Positions 42,901 to 54,900 of a stretch of DNA of 64,000 nucleotides are shown here, piece by piece. The translations under genes and the position numbers were made by a program. The stretch's first letter is position 1. The number at the start of each line of letters is the position of its first letter. Under the pieces are notes generated by a model. The model had not been told where the DNA came from and made no database searches. It worked only from the letters and a program-made list of their open reading frames with translations. Source of the DNA: Onthophagus taurus (taxonomy: Eukaryota > Arthropoda > Insecta > Coleoptera > Scarabaeidae); assembly GCF_036711975.1 (NCBI RefSeq), contig NC_091968.1, positions 11,036,001-11,100,000 of the forward strand, read 5' to 3'.

Positions 42901-45900
42901 TAAGTAGGTATGCCTTGGTTTCTATGGAAATATATTTTTATACATTACATTTTATGTGAAATTCACTGTATAATAAACTAGTGATGAATAATACTAATAA
43001 TACTACTATTAACCTAAAATGTCAGAATTAAATTCTTTTTGTGACAGCGATAATGAAAGTTTCAATGAAAATTACTTTGAGCTATCTGATTATAAAGAAT
43101 TTTTCAGTTATTATGAGGTTGAGAATAAAAGTAATGGTGAATTATTTAATATTATTAACTAATTTGAATACAAAATAATCCAGTTTTCCAAATAAAATAA
43201 TCACAATATTAATAATAATTAAAAATTATAGGAAATTCACGTCACAAAATTGAGTGTACAGTAAAGGAAAAGTGAATAAGTTTAGGTGGGTATTATGTTT
43301 TAATACGCTGTAGGCCCTCCATTGGCGTCAATTATCGCCTGCATTCGCCGTGGCATTGAGTCCACTAACTTTTTGGTGTAGTTTGGCGAGATTATATCCC
43401 AAATTTTACAAATTTCATTTCTCAATTCGCTTTTGTTTCAGCAGTTGCTATTTTTTAACTGAAATTTAACTTCTCCCCACAAATGTTCAATGTGGTTCAC
43501 ATATTAGGTTCATGATCAGGAGATTGTGGTGGTGTTTTCAGTTGTTTTGGTGTGTTATATAATAACCATTCTTTCACAAGGTATGACGTATGTATGTTTT
43601 GGATCATTATCTTGTTGGAACCAGAACACAGTCGGAAGGTTAAGTTTTTGAGAGCTTTGACGTAATTTGCGTTTAAAATATCCAAATATAGTAGAAACCA
43701 CGAGAGCTGGCAGTGACAGATCGCTTAAAAATGGTATGAATCAAGATATGGACGGACGACTTAGATTATTTCACCACACACATTTAAATGTAAGTTATGT
43801 TAGTAATGGAGGTTATATGTCAAACATTGTCAAAGATATTATCTAATGATTTTCCTTTCAAAGAAAACATTTTCGGCTTGTGAAAACACTAACAGATTCA
43901 TGACAACGCTGACAAGACGTTTCGATTTGAGGTTATAATTATAGAGTTACATCCCTTAGAAGAACAGACGTACTTTTTCGACGTAGCCATTTGAATTGTA
44001 CAGCAGACATATTAAACTAATGCTATCTCTTTCTAACACACATTACTCTCTAGCGGTTTGTGAACTACGTATGGCATTTGTAAGAGCGGAAAACGATGAT
44101 TTACTGCCAGCTCTCGTGGCGTCTACTATAACTAAATTTTGTCATATTTGCCTCAATAAACTCCATAGTTCCGACGCCGCTGGCTGTCATTGATCCCCAC
44201 AGCATTACTAAACCACCCAAAGTGGTAACACAGTAATTCGTGGTATACACTAAAAATAATTGATTATTATCATTAATTATTTTTTGTATACTCAATTTTA
44301 CGGCGTGAATTTCGTATCACTTACTGTGGGGATATGCTGTGCGGGTCCGTGGCAGCCAGCGACGTTGTAACTGTAGTTTATTGAGGGAAATATGACAAAA
44401 TTTTGTTATTATTTAGATATTTTACATCGTAATTTACGTCAAAGTTCTTAAAGAGTCAACCTTCCGAGTGTGTTCTGGTTAGAACAAGATGATGATCTCG
44501 ATGATACATTATACCTTATGAAGGAATGGTTATTATACAATACTTCAAAACAACTAAAAACACCACCACAGTCTCCGGATATGAATTCTATTGAACATTT
44601 ATGGAGAAAAGTTAGGTTTCAGTTAAAAAATACCAAGTGTCGAAACAAAAGCGAATTAAAAAATTAAATTTGTAAAATTTGGGATAGAATCTCGCCAAAC
44701 TAAACCAAAAAGTTAGTGAACTCAATGCCACGGCGAATGCAGGTGACAATTGATGCCAATGGAGGGCTTACAACTTATTAAAACATAATACTAAACTAAA
44801 CTTATTCACTTTGCCTTATCTGTATACTCAACTTTGTGGCGTAAATTTCGTGTCATTTTTTATTATTGTTAATATTGTTATTATTTTATTTGGAAAACTG
44901 GATTATTTTGAATTCAAATTAGTTAATAAGATTGTTGTTAATACACATATATCATAAACTTTAAAATAAATTAATAATTATTTGAAATTTTCACAATTAT
45001 CTATCTTCCATTCCGTTGTATACTCAATTTTGTGAGCAACTGTACTTAACCTAATTCAACTTAATGCCTTTTAAAGAACTTTTTTTACAAAATGTTATCA
45101 TTAACACGGCAATTTTCTTATTATACCTTAAAATATCGTCTTTTATCATCAATTTGTGATATAAATCGTTTCTTATCTCCAATAAATAAGATCAATAAGA
45201 AAGGTCAAGGAGATTTGTTTAAATTTTGACGTTTTCGAACGTATCCTAATTCAACATAATTTCTTTCTGAAGACGCTGAATAACAACAAAAACTAAAGCT
45301 AATACTCGAACTATAGTTAACATTTCTCCAAGAACTAGATACATTCGGGTTTAGCCACCTTTAGACACGAACTGCTAAACCCGAATGTTTCTAGTTCTAT
45401 ATCTAGTGTTAGTTCTAGTGACAGTACTAAAATAATTATAATAATATACAGGGTGATTTATAACATACGGAGCAGATTAAAAGGGTAGGTACTAGGGGCC
45501 AAACTGAAGATATTTTCTTAATAATGTTTTGACTACAACCTAATAATCACAAAGATATAGAACGTTAAAGTTGAATTAATGGCCAACCATTTGTTACGAT
45601 ATATGGTATTACACTACGTTTAAATTCAAACTGCGAATATTTCGGGGTTACTTCAACAATGCATAATTAGCACCAATAATAAAATCTTTGTAATATGGCA
45701 GTTACGGCTATTTAAAAATTTGTTAAATCGCTCAAAAACTGGTGTTTGTCTGTTGAGAACCGCTGATATACATGTTTTTATTGCTGCCAATCCAGTTGAT
45801 TTGGTTACCTAGCAGCAGACGTGTCATTTAACATTTAATAAACAATGTCATTTAACCTCAAAATTAGAACAAACTATTACTAATCAAAAAGTACAATGGC

Positions 45901-48900
45901 AATTTACAGTAACGAGGAATACGTAGATATGCTTATTATATTATTTACGGAGTTGCTGGAGAAAACGCTGCACACGCAAGACGTCTGTATTTAGAACGAT
46001 TTCCAAATCGGCAGTTGCCTTCTGAAAACACTTTTCTTCGGTTAGTCCAGCGGGTAAGAGAGACAGGAAATTTGCAGCCTATGAAAGGTCTTGGTGGCGG
46101 TAGACTAAACAGACATGGAGTGAATGTAGAAGAGGTCATTCTAGAAATTGTTGATGCGAATTCAAGTACTAGTACTCATCAAATTTCTCACCAACTCGAG
46201 GTTTCCCAGAATTTTGTTTGGCGTACATTGAAAAGTAATGGTTTATACCCGTATCGTTTGCAAAAGGTGCAAGGACTGACACCCGCTAATTATCCTTTGC
46301 GGCTGCAACAGAGAAGCACATTTTGCGAACAGTATACTGGTAACGGATGAATGCTGTTTTACCAGAAATAGTGTTCTAAATTTTCCCAATTACCATGTGT
46401 GGTCGGACGAAAATCCACATGTTATTCGTCAAGGTTCTTTCAGAGCGATTCAGAGTGAATTTATGGGCGGGAATTGTGAACAATACTTTAATAGGACCTT
46501 TCGAATTACCAGCAAGACTTAATGGAAATTATTATTTACAGTTTTTGCAAGAAAATCTGCCAGAATATTCCGTTATTTATGCGACGTAATATGTAGTTTA
46601 TGAACGACGGTTGCACATTTTAGTCGTATGAAATTTCCTCGATAATACTTTTTCGCAAAATGGATTGGTCAGGGTGGACCTATTCCATGGCCACCACGCA
46701 GTCCCGATCTTAACCCATTAGACTTTTTTTTATGGGGATTCATGAAGGATAGAGTATATGCCACCGAGGTTAATACAATCAACGAACTACGATGTCGCAT
46801 CAATGCCGCTACAGAAGACATACGTCCATGATTTCCACGATTATTGTTGAATTGCATTCGCCGTGCGCAGTTGTGCATCGAAATGCAAGGACAGCACTTT
46901 GAACATATGTTATAAATACTTGTTTTAGAGATTTTGTAATTTTGCATTTAAAACATTATTATTAGACGTTTCATAAATTAACATCTATTATTTCTTTTAA
47001 CAAATTACGTATTAAAACTAAACATTAATTTGTCTAGCATTACAGCTCCTTTAAAAATGAGGATAGCGTTGACAAGTATTTTAATTGTCCTTTACTGAAT
47101 ATCAGCGGTTCTCAACAATGGACGATAACTTATTTAAAAAATTAACATGCATCTATTTAACTATTAAGTTTTTAACAAAACATTATTAAGAAAATCTCTT
47201 CAGTTCGACCCTAAGTACCTAGCCTTTTAGTCTACTCCATATGTTACAAAGTACCCTGTATATAGAGAATGTCCCGAAACTCAACGTCAAGCGGGCACCG
47301 GGTGAGAGGCCAACCCATACCTGTTCTGGTAAAAATGAGAAAAAAATTCCATGTCTCTTAGTTAAGTGGTAATAGACATACTTTTGAAAATGTTAAACAT
47401 CGGTCCCGTACATCATATCTTTAGGTACTACAGTCAGAAATGTTCGCAATTTAATAGTATTTTTTTTAATAATGTATTCCTTGTGAACCATGCTACTGTA
47501 GAAGTCACAAATCAAACAACAAAAGTCGTTAGTTTTGCAAAAAAATATATTAATTTGATTGAGTTAAAGTTGAAAGAATTTATGTCTATCAAGTTTGACA
47601 CACGATTTCTAAAAAAGGGAGTAGTACAACACTCTTGGCAAGTAATTTTAAAAGATGGCCTGTTTAGTCAAGTTTCCAAAATGGTATTTTTGTTGTCAAA
47701 AAATATTATTGCCTGTTTTTCTGCAAAAAACTTTTTATTTCCTCTTAACTTTGTTAGAAGATGTGCCAGTCAATATCTACGAACTACAAAATGTGGTTTC
47801 AACAAATGGTTGCCCTTATGTCTTGCAAAAAGACTCTCAAATAAGGTTAACCTAAAGACAAAATAATAATATAAAAATAAAAATAATAAACAAATTTATT
47901 TATTATTAATTTTATAGCATTATTTTCTTAAAACTAAGGCAAATGCGCAAATTATTTGCTGTCGGCACTAATACAAGCTCTTTTTACTAGTTGTGCAAAT
48001 CTCTTTGCATTTATTTCTTCTGCTGCTGTATAATATTGTGTCGCAGTGCGGCAAGATTTTCAATCGGTTTTTAATACACTGTTTTTTTTATGGAATCCTA
48101 ACAAGAAAATCAAGGGGATTTAGACCCAGAGAATGAGGAGACCACGAAATCGAACCACGACGCCCAATCCATCTTTGTAGGTATTCTGTATGCAATCCCG
48201 TACAGGACAAGCATAATGAGCTGGGCAACCATCTTGTTGAAACCACAATTCTCTGTAGATATTGAGTGGTACATCTTCTAGGAAATACAAATAACATACG
48301 AAAGTATGAATTTTTTAAATAACGCGGTTTTTGCAGAAAAACAGGCAATAATATTTTTTAGGAAAAGAAAAATGGCAATTGTTACACGATTTTGGAATCT
48401 TGACGAAACAGGCCATCTTTTAAAATTACTTGCCAAGGGTATTGTACTACTCCTTTCTTTAGAAATCGTGTGTCAAAATTAATAGACATAAATTCTTTCA
48501 ACGTTAACTCAATCAAACTAATATTTCATTTTGCAAAACTAACGACTTTTGTTGTTCGATTTGCGACTGCTATAGTAGCATGGTTCATGAGGAATACATT
48601 ATTAAAAAAATCACTATTAAATTGCGAACATTTCTGACCGTAGTACCTAAAGATATGATGTACGGGAACGATTTTTAACATTTTCAAAAATATGTCTATT
48701 ACCACTTAACTAAGAGACATAGTTTCGGGATATCTGTATACATTACTTAATGTTACTTACAGTGTTACAACAAAGTCTACATACACCCCAGAAAATGATA
48801 TCTCAGCTTCCCAAATGTAATTCAATGAAATTTTATAACAAATGATGTAAGAAGTCTATATTATTTCCATATTTTATATAAAAACTATATAAGTTATTAT

Positions 48901-51900
48901 TAATCATGGAGAACACAAAACATAATCATATTTCTAACTCAAAAAAGTCTACTAACAGTAGGTACTCTTATACATACTATATCATTAACAATCAAAACAA
49001 GTCGAAATTTACATACTAAAATTAATATTTGGTAGGTCCTTCCTTGGTAGCAAGAAGTGCTACTAATCGTCGAGGCATGGAATCAACTAAATTTGCTGTA
49101 ATATCTGGTGAAATACTCTGCCATAACCGTAATAGTGCAGCTTTCAAGTCGTCAAGAAACTCCCATACGTGCTGTATGGGGTTGAGATTGAGTGACTGCG
49201 GTGGTGAGTGTCGCTCTTTAGAGACATTATGCAGGATGTTTCTGTAAGTCGTGGTTTAATTTCAATCATAAATACTAGAGTTAATGATGACGATTCGTGT
49301 AAAAATTTTTGGGGTAAACCCATAGATGCTTAAGGTTTCTTTAATATTTTCAGTATGGTTTATCTTATTAAGATAAAATTTGACAAACAATACAATGTTA
49401 TCATCAGAAATCGTTAATCAATCGTTTTGCGAATAACTTGAAAACGATGCGTCTAAACAAAAATTTCTAAGAGTGAAAATAATTTTAAAATGAAATAGGC
49501 TTTTAGAATCAAAATTTAAAGTTTGTTTATCAAATTTTATCTTTCTAACAAGGGAAGTATCAGAACTGTCCCTCACCGATTTTGTTGAAATTTGGTACAG
49601 CAATAGTACGGCCAAAAATAAGGTTTACGTATTTTTTATACGTGCTAATAAAGCCCCTGGGGCGAGTTATAAGGGTTGGAAATCGGGGCGAAATATACAG
49701 TATGTTCACGGAAAAGGTGTTGAACAGGAAAAACTTTTTTATTTTTAATTTTATCGAAAAAAGTTAATGTTGATAAAAAATTTTGCTACTTCTTAGAGAT
49801 TGGGATAGAAACATTTAACTTATTTTATATGCGGTGTTCAGAAAATTGAAAAAAAACTTTAAATTGTACAAGAGTGCATTTATTTGAGAAGATAAGGAAA
49901 TAAGTTACCAGGAAAAGTTGTTCAAAAGTACTCTCTAATACCAATTTTCGAAAATCAGCGTACTGTTATTTATTTGTGATCATTAAATTTATTTTAATAT
50001 CAATTAACTAATTCTAAATTAACAATGCATAAATTGTAAGTTTATTTACTCAAACATACTACCACCCTGTTGGGCACATGCCTTTAAACGAACAAGTAAT
50101 TCATCAAAACTTTTTCTAACCTCATGTAAAGATATTGAAGCAACGGTATCCCTAATCGCATCCTTTAATTGATGAGTAGTGGCATTTATTTGAGGTGTGC
50201 AATAAACAATTTGTTTCAACCGGCAGCATAGGAAAAAATCCATTAATGTTAAATCTGGACTCCTAGGAGGCCACTGAACTGGTCCTTGTCTCCCAATCCA
50301 GTGGTCTGGAAACGTATGGTCTAACCATTATCTAACCGTTGCCGCATAATGTGCTGGGCATCCATCTTGTCGAAAATAAAATGAACGACTGTATTCTAAT
50401 GAGATTGTCTAATTCACCATCGAGGAAATTTCTTAACATAGCTAAATAACTATTCGCATTACAAGTAGTGTCAAAGAAATATGGCCCTATTATTCCGTAA
50501 TAAGAAATGGCGCCCCATACATTTACTTTAACACAGTACTGACGCCTCCCTAATATTCGAAAATGCGGATTAGATTTACTCCATTATCGTGCATGTTGCG
50601 AAGCCACAACACCATTGGTCGAAAAAGTTGATTCATCAGAAAACCACCAAAACATGATTAAAAACTGGCTTGTATGGATGTATCTTGTTGTGTTTTAATA
50701 TCTTCTGAATTTGCGACTTTTTAACAAATTGGAGATTTTCAGCTCTTCTTCTTAATGATAATTTCGGGTGTTCCTTTACTTAATGTAATACCAACAAAGT
50801 GCTTGCATCATTTTCATCGTATCTCTTCTTTTCTCTAGGTATTCGCAACAATGACCCAGTGCTTAAAAACTTCAACATTATTTTACGGCAAGTAGTCTCA
50901 GAAACGTACCCATTGGAGAATTTTTCATTAAATTCCTGAATAACTCGACGATAATATTTTTCGCCTGTCCCATAACATTGCACCAAGTAAATTTTTTGCT
51001 GTTTAGTATGCATTTTAAGCTGACAATACTACGGCTAATAAAGTATAAAAGCAAAGTGTCAATAAAGCTTGTCACTATCAACGCCTACTAGTACAAAAAT
51101 GATCACAAATAAATAAAAGTAGGCCGATTTTTTCGAAAATTGGTATTAGAGACTATCTTTTACTTTTGAACAACTTTTCCTAGTAACTTATTTCCTTATC
51201 TTCTCAAATAAATGCACTTTACTCTTGTACCATTTAAAGTTTTTTCAATTTTCTGAACATGTTAAATGTTTCTATTCCAACCTTACTCTAAGAACTAGCA
51301 AAATTTTTTATCAAGATTAACTTTTTTGATAAAATTAAAAATAAAAAAGTTTTTCCTATTCAACACCTTTTCCGTGGACATACTGTATATACAGTGTGTC
51401 CCCGGATAGGTGAAACGACTCTTATAAAATGTAAAATTTTTTTGATATTGTCATCTTTTGGGGTTCAGCCCTGCTTGGTTAAAGACTAATTTTGAACATA
51501 TTTTCAAATTTTAAAAAACAAGTTGACACTGAAGCGAAAACTTCTTGTGTGTCAGGTAAAGTACTTTTTGTAATTCGCTACGGTAATGGAAGCTATAACA
51601 GTACTCAAACGGGTGCTGTAATGAGACTCCTTACAGCATCCGATGCTGTAATGAGATTTTAGTAACATTTTATGGAACCAGTTCAAGTTGGTGACATTGG
51701 GTCATTAATTTTTCTAGTTGTCAATGTGACAATTTTTGTCTATGGATGTTTAAACACGTTCTTAGCATCGAATACAAGGTCCACAAAGATGAGGACATTG
51801 ACTCTGAGCAATTTCTTTTATTTTGAGAGGTATACATCAAACATTTTTTTCAGGTGAATATATTTTGTGTTTTGAAAGTTTCTAATTGTCAATTCAAAGT

Positions 51901-54900
51901 TTCTATTTTCAAGTGTTTCGGTGTTACCAACTGCTACATACCTATTTCCCTACATTGCCAAAATTTACTTTATTTTTGTTAAAAAAAAAGTATAAAAACG
52001 CGAATTACAAAAAATAACATAAAAAACACGTTTCATAAGACTTAAAGCACTCATTCATTAAAAAACTCGTAGCTTCGCCACTCGTTTTTCAACATGAATT
52101 CGTGCATTTCAAGCGTGTCTTACGAAACGTTTTTTAATATACTATTTTCTGTTTACAGTATGGTAAAATGTTACTCCGAAATTTTATTCAGAATGAAAAG
52201 TTATGGCTATATGCAAATTTTTCTAATTATCGGCCTACTTTGATAAAACCCATTTTTTATTATTTTCGTCAATAGTACTTTATTACGATTTTTTGTTTTG
52301 AAATTCAGATTATTCGGAAAAAATAAACAAACCGTTCTTAAATTGTTCACAAAAAATTAAGTGTTTGTTCGCCCACAAAAGAAAACAGTTAATTATAGCT
52401 AACAGTTAATCAGTTTCATCATAATTTGTTTTTTCTTAGAGTGAGCCTGCTGTAAGAAATCTCTTGATAAACGTCAACAAGTACTTCTTTTAATTCCAGT
52501 ATTTGGAAAATTTTCACTAAATAAAGCAATAACCACATTTATCGGGTTTTCCCCGGTTCCATAACACTGAATCACGTAAACTTTTTCCTCTGATGTTGAC
52601 ATTGTATTTGAAAAACACTTTAAATTTACTAAATTACAGTTTGACAGATTAACAGTGACAGGAGAGCAATTTTGTTTTTCCATGGCAGTCTTTGTTAGAA
52701 ATAAAATTGTTTGATATAGATTTTTTTAAAGTAGGCCGATCAATCCGAAAATTTGCATATGGCCATAGTTTATCATTCTGAACAAAACTTCTTAGTAACA
52801 CTTTCACGTACTGTAAACAGAAAAACTTTACCTGCCACAAAAAGAGTTCTTCTTCCACTGTCAAGGCTCACTTGTTTTTTAAAAATTAAAAATATGTTTA
52901 AAATTAGTCTTTAATCAAGCAAGGCTTTAGCCCAAAAAATGACAATTAATATCGAAAAAAATTTACCTTTTATAAAAGTCGTTTCACCTATGCGGGGACA
53001 CACTGTATATATTCGGTTATAGGCTGAAAACGAAAATAGTTATCGAAATGTGATATTCATTTTCAAAGAGCTTTCCATTAATATATCACATATATATCTG
53101 AGGGTTTCAGGGGGTAAACTAAACGTGTTTTTTCTTATTTGCCTCTGACCATCTCCTAATATAGACTTCTAACATCCTTCGTTTAAAAATTTCATTGAAT
53201 TACATTTCAGGAGCTGAGCTGAGACTTTATTGTATCACTGTAGGTAACATTAAGTAGCACTAGCTAGGTTGTTACATATTGTTGTTAAATTAAAACTAGA
53301 ACTAACACTAGAGCTAGAAAAATCCGCGTTTAGCCGTGCGTCTTCAGAAACGCGAAATTTTCTAGTTCTGGGTCTAGTGTTAGTTCTATTTTTATTTAGT
53401 ACTCAGCGCTCGGTTTTTGTATATTTTTATTGAATTAATACTAGAACTAACACTAGACTTAGGGTCGGTTATAAAATATAGCGACAAATCTACGTGATAA
53501 CTATCCGGCCGATAAACTTATCGGGAGGATAAAGATATTCGTTGTTGTACAAACTGTTTTTGTCTGTAGGATTGTTATCGGCGAAATAAGAGTAGGTTGG
53601 TTGTACTTTTTCCCCATATCTAATAATTTGTGCTATATGTTGGTAACGCTAACGTCTTTCTTTGAAATTTGAACTATGATTTTGACAATAATAGCAATTG
53701 TTTTTTAGATTTTTCATTAACGCGTACATATGTCGGATTGACATACAAGTTAGTGGAAAATATTAGTTTCCAACCAAAACCCGGTCTTAAAATTCGTTAA
53801 TTCCTGGATAATTTCACCTCGACATGTTGGCGACGACAGCAGTTTTTGACATTGTGATGCTCGTAATTGATATAAACAACCATTAGTGTGAAATTGTTAA
53901 TTGTCATCCTTATGCATAAAATAAATTAAAATTAATAATTTATACAAGTGAAATACTTAATTTACTTTCCACGTGTGCTGTCCACCGTTGTTTAGTTAAC
54001 ATCCGTTACGTTTAAACAAATAGTTGTTCTTTAATGGTTTTATATTTAGCTAACAGTGGTTGAAAAAAATTAGAGAGTAATAGTTATTTATGTACCAAGT
54101 CGGCAAAGTGATGCTTTATCGAACGAGTCTGAGTTTGCGAGTCGAGCGAGCGAGGCGAGTAACAGGCGAGTTAGAAAAGTACACATAGCATCTAGATACC
54201 TATTTCCCGCACAGAGAGGACGTGCGGGAAACGCGTTTTCCCGCACAAATGCTTTTTGTTACCGCAACTAACAGGAATATTTAATGACTAAATGTGCATG
54301 TTTATAAGAAAAGGTTAATAAGAACGTTTTATACATTCGTGTGCAGATAACGCAGTTTTAAAATATTTAAAAAATCTATAAAAATCAATTTGCAATCAAT
54401 AAAATCAATATTGACGTTTTGAATTTCGGTTGATTTTTTCTTGTTAAAAACGCCACATGCAACTCATATCGTCACACAGTGACGTTTTATTCGTTATAAA
54501 AAATATTGTACAATACTCATGCGGAAAAGATTTTTCCAGCATTCGCTCGCAAATGCAGAACTCACTCCCTTCGATCGTTCGTTCTGCAAACTAGCGTGCT
54601 CATGTGAAAAGCGAGCCTTTCCGCATTTGTATCGTAAATAACTATTGTCTGCCGCATATGCGGCAGGTAAAGTACTTTGTCTGCCGCTAAATGCACAGTT
54701 TACTAGATAGTAGCACAAAGTGTCACTTTACTGCCGCAAATGGATAGCATAAAGTATGGTTTTGCTGCCGGTTGGCGATAAAAAAAATTTTCACTCACTC
54801 GGTGTTATGAAAGTCAGCATAGTGAATGCAAATAACAGCTTTCAACTCTCGTATCCAAGTTAGAAAGTAACAATTTCGAAGGTAGGATTGAACAATAGCT

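Larger units (their letters stand above)
48760..53240 (-). mobile_element. Tc1-like element, split by two mariner insertions
   Basis: The left end CAGTGTTACAACAAAGTC (after TA 48758-48759) and the right end (complement CAGTGATACAATAAAGTC, before TA 53241-53242) form inverted termini of about 110 bp. Only a C-terminal transposase piece remains. Mariners at 49698-51385 and 51392-53005 account for most of the length. Confidence 0.75.

Noticed and set aside
47366..47866. 166-codon plus-strand frame as a new gene
   Set aside because: It lies in the left arm of the foldback mariner, and an overlapping frame matches the transposase segment seen on the other strand.
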